Source of the DNA: Mesorhizobium qingshengii
Lineage (GTDB): Bacteria; Pseudomonadota; Alphaproteobacteria; Rhizobiales; Rhizobiaceae
Direction of reading: 5' to 3'
Assembly (NCBI RefSeq): GCF_027563465.1
Contig: NZ_JAPFQA010000009.1
Span: 62,001 to 126,000, forward strand
Length of the DNA stretch: 64,000 nucleotides
A program made the position numbers and the translations under genes. The notes under the pieces were generated by a model that was not told the DNA's origin, ran no database searches, and was given only the letters and a program-made list of their open reading frames with translations. Within the stretch, counting starts at the first letter, position 1; every line of letters starts with the position of its first letter. Shown here one piece after another: positions 1 to 10,918 of this stretch.

Positions 1-1
1 G

Positions 2-541
2 AATCTCGGCCTGACCTTCGTCGTCGTCACCCACGACCAGGAGGAAGCCATGACCATGGCCGATCGCATCGCCATCATCGACAAGGGCGAGGTGATGCAG
101 GTGGCAACGCCGGCCGAAGTTTATGAAGCCCCGACCTCGCGCTTTGTCGCCCACTTCGTCGGCAACGTGAACATGTTCGAGGGCAAGGTTGCCGAGCGGA
201 CGGCAAAGACAACGCGCATCGCCGGCGCCAGCGGAGCCCAGATCGTCGTCGACAACGCCGTCGACACCGCCCCGGGCGCCGACATCGTCTTCGCCATCCG
301 GCCGGAGAAGATCAAGATTTCGTCCAAGAAGCCGGTCGATGCCGTCAATGCGCTGGAGGGCGAAGTCTACGACATCGCCTATCTCGGCGACATGACCGTC
401 TACCACGTCAGGCTCGACGACGGGCAGATGGTGCGGGCGAGCACGATGAACGCGGCACGCATCACCGAGGATCCGCTGAGCTGGAACGACCGGGCCTGGG
501 TTTCTTTCCGGCCCGACGCCGGCGTCGTGCTGACGCGATAG
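2..541 (+). CDS. ABC transporter ATPase, polyamine type (3' part)
   Basis: This is the C-terminal part of the ATP-binding subunit of a spermidine/putrescine-type importer; the gene begins before the window. The first visible codons read into the H-loop VVTHDQEEAMTMADR, so Walker A, signature and Walker B are missing only because of the window edge. The rest is the regulatory TOBE/OB region of PotA/PotG-like ATPases (FAIRPEKIKI, then YLGDMTVYHVRL). Two permease genes follow closely, 9 bases after the stop and then with an ATGA overlap, so the three form one operon. Family is clear; polyamine substrate is inferred from the family of the partner permeases and could equally be another small cation or amino-acid derivative. 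Confidence 0.88.
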   Translation, partial: NLGLTFVVVTHDQEEAMTMADRIAIIDKGEVMQVATPAEVYEAPTSRFVAHFVGNVNMFEGKVAERTAKTTRIAGASGAQIVVDNAVDTAPGADIVFAIRPEKIKISSKKPVDAVNALEGEVYDIAYLGDMTVYHVRLDDGQMVRASTMNAARITEDPLSWNDRAWVSFRPDAGVVLTR

Positions 542-550
542 GGGGCGATC

Positions 551-1525
551 ATGTCGAACGCCGCCGTTACCGCCGCATCAGCCTCCCCGGCAACCAGTGC
601 CGGAAAATCCATTCTGGCCAGGTTGGGGGCGGCCTTCGTCGGCCGTCTGGTCATCATCATCCCCTATGTCTGGCTGCTGTTCTTCTTTCTCATCCCCTTC
701 ATCATCGTCTTCAAGATTTCGCTGTCGCAGACGGCGATCGCCATGCCGCCCTATACACCGGTGCTTGATTTCAGTGGCGGCATTTCCGGTTTCTTCGGCC
801 AGCTGAGGCAGCTCAGCATCGATAACTACGTGTGGTTGACGCAGGACGCGTTGTATTTCAATGCCTATGTGACAAGCCTTATCATTGCCGCGATCTCGAC
901 AGTCCTGACGCTGCTCGTCGGCTACCCAATCGCCTATGGCATGGCGCGCGCCCCGGCCACCATCCGCCCGACCTTGCTGATGCTTGTCATCCTGCCGTTC
1001 TGGACCTCGTTCCTGATCCGGGTCTATGCCTGGATCGGTATCCTCAAGCCCGAGGGCCTGCTCAACCAGCTGCTGCTCGCCACCGGCATCATCAGCCAGC
1101 CGCTGATCATCCTCAACACCTATACGGCGATCTTCATCGGCATCGTCTATTCCTACCTGCCCTTCATGGTGCTGCCGCTCTATTCGTCGCTCGAAAAGAT
1201 GGATTATTCGCTGATCGAGGCGGCCAAGGATCTTGGCTGTCCGCCGACCAGCGCGTTCTGGAAGATCACCTTCCCGCTGTCACTGCCCGGCGTCATCGCC
1301 GGCTGTCTGCTGGTGTTCATCCCTGCCGTCGGCGAGTTCGTCATTCCCGACCTGCTTGGTGGATCGCAGACGCTGATGATCGGCAAGACGCTGTGGAACG
1401 AGTTCTTCGCCAATCGCGACTGGCCGGTGTCGTCGGCCGTTGCCGTCATCCTTTTGCTGTTGCTGACCGTGCCGATCATGCTCTTCCAGCAAGCCCAGGC
1501 ACGTGCCCAGGAGCAGGACAAATGA
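551..1525 (+). CDS. ABC transporter permease, PotB/PotH type
   Basis: Inner-membrane permease of the polyamine-type importer, 324 residues. After a cytoplasmic Ala/Ser-rich N-terminus (about residues 1-25) there are about six membrane segments, and the EAA loop that docks on the ATPase is visible as EAAKDLG from residue 223, followed by FWKITFPLSLPG. A long periplasmic loop between TM1 and TM2 (about 60-100) is typical of PotB/PotH. The start is supported by a GGGGGCG ribosome site just upstream. The gene lies directly after the ATPase gene and overlaps the next permease gene by ATGA, which suggests translational coupling. Substrate is not shown by the sequence. Confidence 0.9.
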   Translation: MSNAAVTAASASPATSAGKSILARLGAAFVGRLVIIIPYVWLLFFFLIPFIIVFKISLSQTAIAMPPYTPVLDFSGGISGFFGQLRQLSIDNYVWLTQDALYFNAYVTSLIIAAISTVLTLLVGYPIAYGMARAPATIRPTLLMLVILPFWTSFLIRVYAWIGILKPEGLLNQLLLATGIISQPLIILNTYTAIFIGIVYSYLPFMVLPLYSSLEKMDYSLIEAAKDLGCPPTSAFWKITFPLSLPGVIAGCLLVFIPAVGEFVIPDLLGGSQTLMIGKTLWNEFFANRDWPVSSAVAVILLLLLTVPIMLFQQAQARAQEQDK

Positions 1526-2340
1526 ACACCACCTGGAGCCGCTTCAACGTCACCTCGATCGTGCTGGGCTTTGCCTTTCTGTACCTGCCGATCGTCCTGC
1601 TTATCGTCTTTTCTTTCAACGAGTCGAAACTGGTCACCGTCTGGGGCGGCTTCTCGACCAAATGGTACGTGTCGCTGTTCCACAACCAGGGCCTGATGGA
1701 CGCCACCTGGGTCACGGCACGCGTCGGCGTCATTTCGGCCACGGTGGCGACCGTGCTCGGCACGCTGGCGGCGCTGACCTTGACGCGCTACACGCGGTTC
1801 AGGGGCAGGGTGCTGTTTTCCGGCATGGTTTTTGCGCCGCTGGTCATGCCGGAAGTCATCACCGGCCTGTCGCTGCTGCTGCTCTTCGTGGCCGTCGGTC
1901 TCGACCGCGGCTTCCTCACCGTCACGCTCGCCCACATCACCTTGACCATGTGCTTCGTCGCCGTCGTCGTGCAGTCGCGCCTGATCAGCTTCGACCGCTC
2001 GCTGGAAGAAGCCGCGATGGATCTTGGCGCAACGCCGGTGAAGACCTTCTTCCAGATCACGCTGCCCGTCATCATGCCGGCGATCGTGTCCGGCTGGATG
2101 CTGGCCTTTACGCTTTCGCTCGACGATCTGGTCATCGCCAGCTTCACCTCCGGGCCTGGGGCCACCACGCTGCCGATGAAGATCTACAGCCAGGTCCGCC
2201 TCGGCGTGACGCCGGAGATCAACGCCGCCTGCACCATCCTGATCGCCGTTGTCGCGGTCGGCGTCATCATCGCTTCGATCGCCAACAAGCGGCGCGAGGT
2301 GCAGCGTCAGCTCGACGAACAGGCCGCGCAACGCGGGTGA
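1522..2340 (+). CDS. ABC transporter permease, PotC/PotI type
   Basis: Second inner-membrane permease of the same importer, 272 residues with about six membrane segments. The EAA loop reads EEAAMDLGATPVKTFFQITL from about residue 162, and the family motif SLDDLVIASFTSGPG follows near 195. I chose the ATG that overlaps the stop of the upstream permease (ATGA), because the product then starts right before the first membrane helix and has PotC/PotI length; the open frame itself extends much further upstream but only as an antisense-like shadow of the first permease. No periplasmic binding protein gene is in view; it may lie before the window. The operon ends here, facing a convergent gene. Confidence 0.9.
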   Translation: MNTTWSRFNVTSIVLGFAFLYLPIVLLIVFSFNESKLVTVWGGFSTKWYVSLFHNQGLMDATWVTARVGVISATVATVLGTLAALTLTRYTRFRGRVLFSGMVFAPLVMPEVITGLSLLLLFVAVGLDRGFLTVTLAHITLTMCFVAVVVQSRLISFDRSLEEAAMDLGATPVKTFFQITLPVIMPAIVSGWMLAFTLSLDDLVIASFTSGPGATTLPMKIYSQVRLGVTPEINAACTILIAVVAVGVIIASIANKRREVQRQLDEQAAQRG

Positions 2341-2346
2341 TGCGGT

Positions 2347-4200
2347 CTATTCCCCCGAAACGCCGCGGCTGATCGGGGAAATGAACGGCGTGCTCCAGGT
2401 CCCGCCGACAAAGAACGATGACTGGTTGGGGCCTTGCTGGCCGTTGGTCTGCCCTGCCGCCTGGTCCGCCTGAATGACACCGCCGGACAGGGCCAGTCCC
2501 CGTCCCGCGTAGGACGCGATCCCGGACAGCCAGATCTTGTGCTTCGCCGAATTGGCTTCGGCCTTGTCGATCCGCGCCACGCCTTTCGAAATGCTGGCCT
2601 TGATCTCGGCGCCGTCGATCGGCAGCGTTCCGTCGGAGACGTCGTCGAGCGCGAAGAAGCCGCCTTGTTCGGTGTGCTTGAGGAAGGCCGGCAGATTGAA
2701 CCTGCTCAACGCACCGGGTCCGAAGGTTGCCGTGACCGAGCCGTCGGCATTGTCGAAGATGGAGTCCCAGGTTCTGCCGGGTCCCTTTAGGATGACCGAG
2801 ACGGTTCCCGTGCCGACCGGCACCAGCCGCGTCATCCCCGCCGCGGTGGCGAAAGCACCGCCGTCTATGTCGGAGGCCAGCAGCCGGATCTCGACCTGCG
2901 TGCCTTCCGGTTTGCGGTCGAAACGAAGGCTGCTCTGGATGTTGCCGCCGAAGGCCGATGCATCGGAGATATCGAAGACGGAAAGTCCGTCCTTGACCTG
3001 GGCGGTGGCGGCGACGTCGGCGAGCTGAATGGTGCCCGCCGTGGCGTGCGCCGCCGACAATCTGAGATCAAGGTTGATCCGGTCGGCGAAACTTGTGTCG
3101 ATTTCGGCCGGGCCGGTCCCTGCGGTTGGCGCCAGCGGCGTGAAGGCGGACAGGAACGACCTGAGGTCCAGTGTATCGAAGGCGAGCGTGCCGGAGATCA
3201 CCGGTTGTGCCTCGCCGAGCGAGAGGTCCAGCGCCCCCATCCCCGGATTGTTGTCCAGGGAGATCGCGGTGTTATCGAACTTGACGCGCCCGGCCGTCGC
3301 CGTGACCTTGCTCGAAATGCTGACGGAGCCGATCGCGGCGCCCGGAGCGATGCCGGCCTGCGCCCATTCCAGAACCCGGCGCAAGGACGGCGCCGAGAAC
3401 TTCGCCTGACCATCGAAATAGGCGTTTTCGGACATGCTGGCGGTGCCGTCGAAAGAGAAGGTCGCGGGCGCTGCCTTGAAGGACAGCGTGAGCGGTGCCG
3501 TGCCGCCGGCAAACAGCACCAGCGGCTTCGCCGAGGCAACGTCCAGGGCGACGCTTTCGCCGCGCCAGATCCCGGTCGCCGACAGCGTCGCATTGCTGTT
3601 CATCGCCGCCCAGGTCGCCTGGCCGGTCAGGCTGCTCAGCACCTCGACATCCTTGCCGCCGACGGAAGCCACCATGCGGCCGTCACGGAACTCCACCGTG
3701 CCGAAAGTGTCGGCCGGCAGCTTGTCCAGGTCCGGCTTGGCGGGGTCGGCATTGACCACGCCGCGCGCCGTGTCGATGGAACGCGCAATGCGTCCACCGG
3801 TCGGGACGGCGGGCAGGAAGAGGCCGGTCGCCATACGCTGGACCCGGATCGTCGGCCGCACCAGCCGCGCCGTCGAAAACACCACATCGCCACGCAGTGC
3901 CGCCATCGCGGAGAGATCGACCTCGACCCGTTCGGCCTCGACGACCGGCGGTGCGTCGGTGTCCGTCCATTGCGAAAGCGTCACATCGGTCAGGATCGCC
4001 CGGAAATTCGGCCAGACCTCGATGCGCGGCGAGCCTTCGATGGCGACCCGGAAGCCGCTCCACGCACTCATTTCCCAGGCGATGCGGTCGCGCACGATAC
4101 GGGTGGAAGCGATCAGCGGCAGGGCGGCGACGATCAGCGCGATGACGATCACGGCGGTGCCGATCGCCCATACGCCGCGCCGGATCAAAGGGGATGGCAT
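2347..4200 (-). CDS. AsmA family protein
   Basis: A 617-residue envelope protein of the AsmA family. One N-terminal membrane anchor is visible (about residues 8-31, hydrophobic VIVIALIVAALPLIAS), followed by a long beta-rich region with repeated short hydrophobic strands, as in AsmA-like proteins that bridge the envelope and are linked to outer-membrane lipid transport or assembly. The N-terminal AsmA signature is recognisable where the anchor passes into IASTRIVRDRIAWEMSAWSG. I placed the start at the ATG preceding PSPLIRRG, with GAGGCGAG just upstream, rather than at an in-frame codon 20 residues earlier. It is convergent with the polyamine-type operon, only six bases apart. Family assignment is good; specific role unknown. 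Confidence 0.8.
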   Translation of the reverse strand: MPSPLIRRGVWAIGTAVIVIALIVAALPLIASTRIVRDRIAWEMSAWSGFRVAIEGSPRIEVWPNFRAILTDVTLSQWTDTDAPPVVEAERVEVDLSAMAALRGDVVFSTARLVRPTIRVQRMATGLFLPAVPTGGRIARSIDTARGVVNADPAKPDLDKLPADTFGTVEFRDGRMVASVGGKDVEVLSSLTGQATWAAMNSNATLSATGIWRGESVALDVASAKPLVLFAGGTAPLTLSFKAAPATFSFDGTASMSENAYFDGQAKFSAPSLRRVLEWAQAGIAPGAAIGSVSISSKVTATAGRVKFDNTAISLDNNPGMGALDLSLGEAQPVISGTLAFDTLDLRSFLSAFTPLAPTAGTGPAEIDTSFADRINLDLRLSAAHATAGTIQLADVAATAQVKDGLSVFDISDASAFGGNIQSSLRFDRKPEGTQVEIRLLASDIDGGAFATAAGMTRLVPVGTGTVSVILKGPGRTWDSIFDNADGSVTATFGPGALSRFNLPAFLKHTEQGGFFALDDVSDGTLPIDGAEIKASISKGVARIDKAEANSAKHKIWLSGIASYAGRGLALSGGVIQADQAAGQTNGQQGPNQSSFFVGGTWSTPFISPISRGVSGE

Positions 4201-4260
4201 CTCGCCTCGTATGCTTTCATTCCGACAAAATCGCCTGACGGGTGTAACCCCAGTCGTCAC

Positions 4261-4514
4261 TACGACTTAGGGCTGACGCATTTCAAGTCTTTATGGCCCG
4301 GCGATGGCATTTGCGCACATCTCGCCGTATCGGCCGAACAAAATCTTGCACAAAATCTTGCTCTGCTGCGCTGCGATATGCATAAGCGATGCAGCCTGAT
4401 GCATGTGGCCCAAAGCCTGCGCCGAGAGGGTTCGCGGCGGTTTTGGGACAGCGGCGTGCATAAGCAGAGTTTAAAGCGTGTTGCATGGATTCTCTCGGAC
4501 GCGACACGCTTTAA
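4261..4514. repeat. Intergenic palindrome mosaic upstream of aacS
   Basis: The gap between the divergent AsmA and acetoacetyl-CoA synthetase genes holds several repeats. CAAAATCTTG occurs twice in tandem (4339-4348, 4351-4360). An imperfect dyad pairs CCCAAA (4409-4414) with TTTGGG (4442-4447), with outer ATGCAT-like arms. A perfect 11-bp dyad pairs TTAAAGCGTGT (4471-4481) with ACACGCTTTAA (4504-4514); its right arm runs into the ribosome site of aacS. Architecture resembles rhizobial intergenic mosaic elements (RIME-like); family assignment is inference. It could act as an RNA hairpin in the 5' leader. Confidence 0.6.
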
Positions 4515-4526
4515 GGAGGAACGATC

Positions 4527-6485
<1,959 letters not shown>

Positions 6486-6614
6486 CCGGGCAGGCGTCAT
6501 GGTTAACGAAATCTGTCGTTGGAATTTACCTAGATTTCATGAGTGGTACACATTCGTAAACTTTTCGCCGCGCCGGTAAGGAGTTGTTAAGGCCCGGCGT
6601 CGATAGTCGCATGT

Positions 6615-6729
6615 AACTTGAGGGAGAAATCCCGTTCCTCCACATCCCCGGAGGATCTGAATTCGCTCAAGCCCCCGTTGTGACAGCAATCCCATCTCTT
6701 AAGGCGTCCTTTGGGCGCCTTTTCTTTTG
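6615..6729 (+). ncRNA. Candidate trans-acting sRNA with terminator
   Basis: The gap after aacS has no plausible gene but a compact structured stretch. It shows a small hairpin GGGA-gaaa-TCCC (6622-6633), a second one TCCTCC/GGAGGA (6636-6641 with 6650-6655), a C-rich unpaired stretch with GCCCCCG and ATCCCATCTC, and a terminator hairpin AAGGCGTCC/GGGCGCCTT followed by TTCTTTT. A length of about 110 nt, three stems and an anti-Shine-Dalgarno-like CCTCC are the plan of rhizobial alpha-r sRNAs such as AbcR/alpha-r15, but I cannot assign the family. The 5' end is approximate. It could also be the long 3' UTR of aacS. Confidence 0.45.
6701..6729 (+). terminator. Rho-independent terminator
   Basis: AAGGCGTCC pairs with GGGCGCCTT (nine pairs, one G-U) around a TTT loop and is followed by TTCTTTT. 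It ends the candidate sRNA and any aacS read-through. It faces the 3' end of the convergent histidine kinase gene 60 bases on. Confidence 0.8.
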
Positions 6730-6787
6730 CCGGGGCAATTCCGGGAAAGTGCGAAACGGTCTTCCGTCCGGAATTGCGTGGGCGCGG

Positions 6788-9700
6788 TTATTCCGCGAGC
6801 ACGCGGGTCGACGGAAACGCGACCTCGACCAGGGTGCCTTCCCCCGGCGTCGAATTGATGGTGAACCGGGCGCGGTTGGCCTCCACCATCGCCTTGGTCA
6901 GCGGCAATCCAAGCCCGGTTCCGTCGCCGCGTCCGCGCTTCAGGGCGTTGATCTGCTTGAACGGCTTCAGTGCCTGCTCGATCTCGGCCTGGCTCATGCC
7001 GATGCCGGTGTCGCGCACCCGCATGACGACGTCGCCCGACGTCTCATAGGCGGTCGAGACGATCACCTGGCCGCCAGCCTGGGTGTAACGGATGGCATTC
7101 GACAGGATGTTGAGCGCGATCTGGCGCACGCTGCGCAGGTCCGCCACCACTTCCGGCAGCCGCGAAGCGAAGCTGGAGCGGATGATGACACGTTCGCGAT
7201 TGGCCTGCGGCTGCATCATTGCCACCGTCTCGGCCAGCGTGTCGTTGAGCGACACCGCCTCGTAAGCCATCTCCTGCTGGCCGGCCTCGATTTTCGAGAT
7301 GTCGAGCAGGTCGTTGACAAGGTCGAGCACATGATTGCCCGAGCGGTTAATGTCGCGCAGATAGTCGCGGTAGCGGTCGTTGGCGACAGGGCCGAACTTC
7401 TCGTCGACCATCAATTCGGAAAACCCGATGATGGCATTGAGCGGCGTGCGGATTTCGTGGCTGATGCGAGCCAGGAAATCGGTCTTCTGCGACGACGCGC
7501 GTTCGGCCACCGCGCGTGCCTGCGTGAGGTCCTCTTCGGCCCGCTTCCACTGCGTGATGTCGCGCACGACGGCGCAGAAGCCGCTGTCGCTGGGCAGCCG
7601 GCCGATGGTCATGAACAGCGGAATGAAGCGCCCTTGCGCCTCGCGCCCGATCACCTCGCGGCCGTCATTCATCACACTCGCCACGCCGGGCTCGGACAGT
7701 CCGTTGAGATAGTCGCGCGCCGCGCGCTGGCTTTCGATGGCAAACAGCGAGGCGAACGGCTTGCCGGTCACCTCGTCGCTGTCGAAGCCGAACAGCGCTT
7801 CGGCCGGACGGCTGATCGAGCGGATGGTGCCGTCGCGAGCGATAAGCACGACGCCGTCGGTCGCGGTGTCGATGATGGTGCGCATCTCGGCGATGCGTGC
7901 CTTGAGCTCCGAAACGTCCGGCTGTGTCTGCTCGTCGCCAACGGCATGCAGGGCCGCCGGCGTGTCATCCTCGCCGGAGCGGCGCACGACCAGCATCAGC
8001 GCCTTGCCGTCGCGCCAGGGAACCGAGCGCAGGATGGCCTCGATCGGGAATTCCTGTCCGCCACGGGTCTTCAGCCGAAGCGCGCGATCGGTGCCGTCGG
8101 AAGCGCCGTCGTCGGCGTAGGGGTCGGCAAACAGTGCGCCGAGGCCACCAGCATCCGCCAGGTCATCGAGCGCCTCGTAGCCGGTCAGGTCGAGGAATTC
8201 CTCGTTCGCATAGTGCAGCTGATCGCCCGAATGGATCAGCAGCGGCACCGGCAACTTGCTGAGAAGCGAGGTATCAGGGTCCCGGTTTTCATCCCCGGCC
8301 GAAAACGCCGACGGCACGAACCCTTCGACCTTGAGCGGCGGCACCTGCAGGCGTGGCCGCTCGACGCGTGCCTCCAGGGCATCGCTCGCGTTGTCAGTCT
8401 CGTCGGCGGACGCAACGGCCGGTTTGTCAGGCGAGGCGGCGTCCTCGTCGGACTGCGCCCAATCCTCATTGTCCTCGGCGTCGCGAAAATCCGCCGACGT
8501 CATGCTGTCGTCGTCCGCTGCCGGGCCGTTCACCTGTGGTGTGCCGCCGGCCGCCGGTTGCGCTTCAGTGTCGCGAGCCCCGGCTTTGGCTGGACCCGCC
8601 TTCTCTTCCGCGGATACCGGCTCATCGTCGCTGTTGTCGGCGACATAGGTCGGTTCATCGTCGCGGTCGGCAAGGTCGAGCAGCGAGCCCGAAGGATTGG
8701 ACCGGACTGTTTCCTCTCCCGCCGTCTCATCTGGATGTGCGCCGTCGAGCCGTGCCAGATCCTTTTCGTCCTCGGCATCGATATCGGCGGGCTCGGCTGC
8801 GCTTGCCTCGTCCGCGGCGTCAGTCGCCGGCTCGAGGTCCGCATCCACTGGTCCAGCATTCGGGGCGGCGGCGTCCTCTATGGGACCACCATCTTGCGTC
8901 GACAGGCTCGTGCCGGCCGCTTCGGATGGCAGCTCCGCTTGCCCTGCCGGCCCAGGCTTTTCGGCTTCCGGCGGTTCGACCGGGGAACTGTCCTTCTTCA
9001 GCCGTTCGCCGATCTCGCGGAACGCACTGCGTTCGAGTGTCGACAGGCCCTTGTCGTTGGCTGGCTGGCGATGTTCGGCCAGCCGGATCACCTTGTCGGC
9101 AAAGCGCCGTTCTGGTTTCGGCACGATGGTCAGCGCCGGCACCTCGCCCTTGAAGGGATCCGATGCCCTCGGCTCTTCAGCTTTCGGCGCCTCCGGCGCG
9201 GATTTGACGGCTTCCGGCGCCGCCGGCGTCTGGCCATTGGGAACGAGCGCCATGCCGATGGCCTCGGGATCGACGACCGCGTCGCCGGTGCGGGCAACGC
9301 CGAAGCCGCGGAAACCCTCGAAGGCACGGCTGCGGCCATAGACGGGCAGGGCGGCCAGGTCGACAGGGATCTTGAGATCGGTGCCGACGACCGGCCAAAG
9401 CACGGAGCGTCCGGACCAGGTGTCGCGCCGCTCCAGCAGACCGGCGATCTCGCCGGAGGCATCGAGGCCGAAGGCTGCAGCGACATCCTTGAAACGCCGG
9501 CCGATGACGTCGGCTGCGGGCTTGCCGACGATCTCGGCGAATTCCGGCGACAGCGCGCTGAACTTGCCGTCGGCATCGGTGCGCCAGACGAAGCGTATCG
9601 GCGCCGCGGTGCGGTCTATCGCCGGGGCGGCCGGGGTCGCGATCGGCGAGGGGGCTTGGACATCATTCCGTCTCGTGCTTTCCTCGGGGCGCTCCGGGAC

Positions 9701-10669
9701 GGCCGATCCAGCCGGCGCTTTGGGTTCGGGCGCGGCCGGTTGGCGCGCCTGTTGCCCCTCGTCCTCGTCGGTGTTGAAGTACCAATGATCGTGTTGCGCC
9801 GGCGTGCTCCCTGCCGCCGGAGCTTGCCCGGCCGCGGCGACGATCTCATGCAGTTCCGATGCCGGGACAGCTTCGGCCGGTTGCGTGGCGCCCGGTTCGT
9901 CCGTCGCTGTCTCGGTGTGCTGGCTCGGCTCCGACTGGACAACAGCGTCGCCAGCCGGCGCGGCCTCGGCAATGGGTTCGGGGCGTTCGCCGGTTGTGGT
10001 CCTTTCGTCGAGTTGGTCCTCGTCGATCACCACCAGCAGATGCCGTTCCTCGGTCAATCTTGCCAGACCAGCCGGAAAGGACGCCGTGCGGCCGGGAACG
10101 AGGCGCTTGACGATGCGGTCGCTCTCCGCTGCGACGTCAGCGACGAGCGCAGTCAGCGTCCCGGGCAAGATGCCCAGGGCCGAAAACCCTTCCGATGCCG
10201 CCTCGATGTTGCCCTTGGCATCGATGAAGGCGATGAAATGGCCGTCTTCGGTGAAGCCGCTGATGGCGCGAGCGGCGATCTCGCCGGCACTGCGCGAACC
10301 TGTCTGTGCCGCCGGCACCGCCAGCATGATCGCTTTCTCGGCGTCCGGCATGGTCACCGCGCTGGCCAGGAAGCCGACCGCGCGGCTGGTCATGCCGGTT
10401 GCCAGCCGCACCATGATGGCGCGGTCGCGGCCGATCTCGGGAAATCCGCTTGTCGCCATGATCTGGCGTCTGGCGATCAACGGCAACCGCGCCGAGGCAC
10501 CGATGATGGCCTCGATTTCGGGATAGCCGAACACCGCCGCACCTGGCCCGTTGGCCCAGATTACCTGCTCCAGATCCTCCGACAGGATCGCGATCGCGTC
10601 GCCGGCGGCAAAGCGCTGGCGGACTGCATCGAGCACGGCGACGTCGAGGAAGGAATATTCGGACGGCAT
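6788..10669 (-). CDS. PAS-domain histidine kinase, PdhS/DivJ-like
   Basis: A 1293-residue soluble sensor kinase. No membrane segment is visible. N-terminal sensory region (1-220), a long Pro/Ala/Glu/Asp-rich, probably disordered middle (about 255-440 and 520-800), PAS-like segments near 360-430, about 830-900 and 935-1050, then HisKA with phospho-acceptor His1071 in ISHEIRTPLNAIIGFSE, and the HATPase with N box LNILSNAIRYT and G boxes RDTGIGM and GDGTGLGL. The extended HisKA segment (FSELM...FGP...RYRDYLRDINRSG) is the form found in PdhS, PleC, DivJ and CbrA, kinases that feed DivK and CtrA to control the cell cycle. PdhS is favoured because the protein is cytosolic, but it is longer than Brucella PdhS because of the acidic middle. 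Single-gene unit, next to the phasin gene. Confidence 0.82.
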   Translation of the reverse strand: MPSEYSFLDVAVLDAVRQRFAAGDAIAILSEDLEQVIWANGPGAAVFGYPEIEAIIGASARLPLIARRQIMATSGFPEIGRDRAIMVRLATGMTSRAVGFLASAVTMPDAEKAIMLAVPAAQTGSRSAGEIAARAISGFTEDGHFIAFIDAKGNIEAASEGFSALGILPGTLTALVADVAAESDRIVKRLVPGRTASFPAGLARLTEERHLLVVIDEDQLDERTTTGERPEPIAEAAPAGDAVVQSEPSQHTETATDEPGATQPAEAVPASELHEIVAAAGQAPAAGSTPAQHDHWYFNTDEDEGQQARQPAAPEPKAPAGSAVPERPEESTRRNDVQAPSPIATPAAPAIDRTAAPIRFVWRTDADGKFSALSPEFAEIVGKPAADVIGRRFKDVAAAFGLDASGEIAGLLERRDTWSGRSVLWPVVGTDLKIPVDLAALPVYGRSRAFEGFRGFGVARTGDAVVDPEAIGMALVPNGQTPAAPEAVKSAPEAPKAEEPRASDPFKGEVPALTIVPKPERRFADKVIRLAEHRQPANDKGLSTLERSAFREIGERLKKDSSPVEPPEAEKPGPAGQAELPSEAAGTSLSTQDGGPIEDAAAPNAGPVDADLEPATDAADEASAAEPADIDAEDEKDLARLDGAHPDETAGEETVRSNPSGSLLDLADRDDEPTYVADNSDDEPVSAEEKAGPAKAGARDTEAQPAAGGTPQVNGPAADDDSMTSADFRDAEDNEDWAQSDEDAASPDKPAVASADETDNASDALEARVERPRLQVPPLKVEGFVPSAFSAGDENRDPDTSLLSKLPVPLLIHSGDQLHYANEEFLDLTGYEALDDLADAGGLGALFADPYADDGASDGTDRALRLKTRGGQEFPIEAILRSVPWRDGKALMLVVRRSGEDDTPAALHAVGDEQTQPDVSELKARIAEMRTIIDTATDGVVLIARDGTIRSISRPAEALFGFDSDEVTGKPFASLFAIESQRAARDYLNGLSEPGVASVMNDGREVIGREAQGRFIPLFMTIGRLPSDSGFCAVVRDITQWKRAEEDLTQARAVAERASSQKTDFLARISHEIRTPLNAIIGFSELMVDEKFGPVANDRYRDYLRDINRSGNHVLDLVNDLLDISKIEAGQQEMAYEAVSLNDTLAETVAMMQPQANRERVIIRSSFASRLPEVVADLRSVRQIALNILSNAIRYTQAGGQVIVSTAYETSGDVVMRVRDTGIGMSQAEIEQALKPFKQINALKRGRGDGTGLGLPLTKAMVEANRARFTINSTPGEGTLVEVAFPSTRVLAE

Positions 10670-10810
10670 GCGCTTGGTGAACCCTCACGGAGCGGCGAAT
10701 TTGCAGTTAACACTTTGTTAATAAAAGCCGGCGGCGCGAAGGTCCACAAGCCAGAACGTGCAAAGGCTGGAATTTGGGCTCTTGGTTAACGGCCCAAAAG
10801 AAATTTATGG

Positions 10811-10838
10811 TGCACTGCAACAAAGATATTGCAATGCA
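10811..10838. promoter_or_regulatory. TGCA-rich palindrome, likely PhaR operator
   Basis: TGCACTGCAA (10811-10820) and TTGCAATGCA (10829-10838) form an inverted repeat with one mismatch, separated by 8 bases, about 80 bases before the phasin start. PhaR/AniA repressors of poly-hydroxybutyrate metabolism bind TGC-rich dyads before phasin genes in Paracoccus and Rhodobacter; the match in content and place supports the same role here. An AT-rich stretch with TTGCCTTTATATTG directly downstream may be part of the promoter. Confidence 0.6.
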
Positions 10839-10918
10839 CAAAAATTGCCTTTATATTGCCATCATACATGAACGAGACGGCTTTCTGTCAAAGCCGCTGC
10901 CGCTGAAAAGGATGGAAA

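Noticed and set aside
832..1521. N-terminal extension of the second polyamine-type permease
   Set aside because: The open frame runs upstream inside the first permease gene but has no membrane or family features; the ATGA-overlap start gives normal length.
6680..10789. A 1369-residue open frame on the plus strand opposite the histidine kinase gene
   Set aside because: It mirrors the high-GC kinase gene, is rich in Arg and Gly without any family motif, and the minus-strand kinase is unambiguous. A long antisense shadow.
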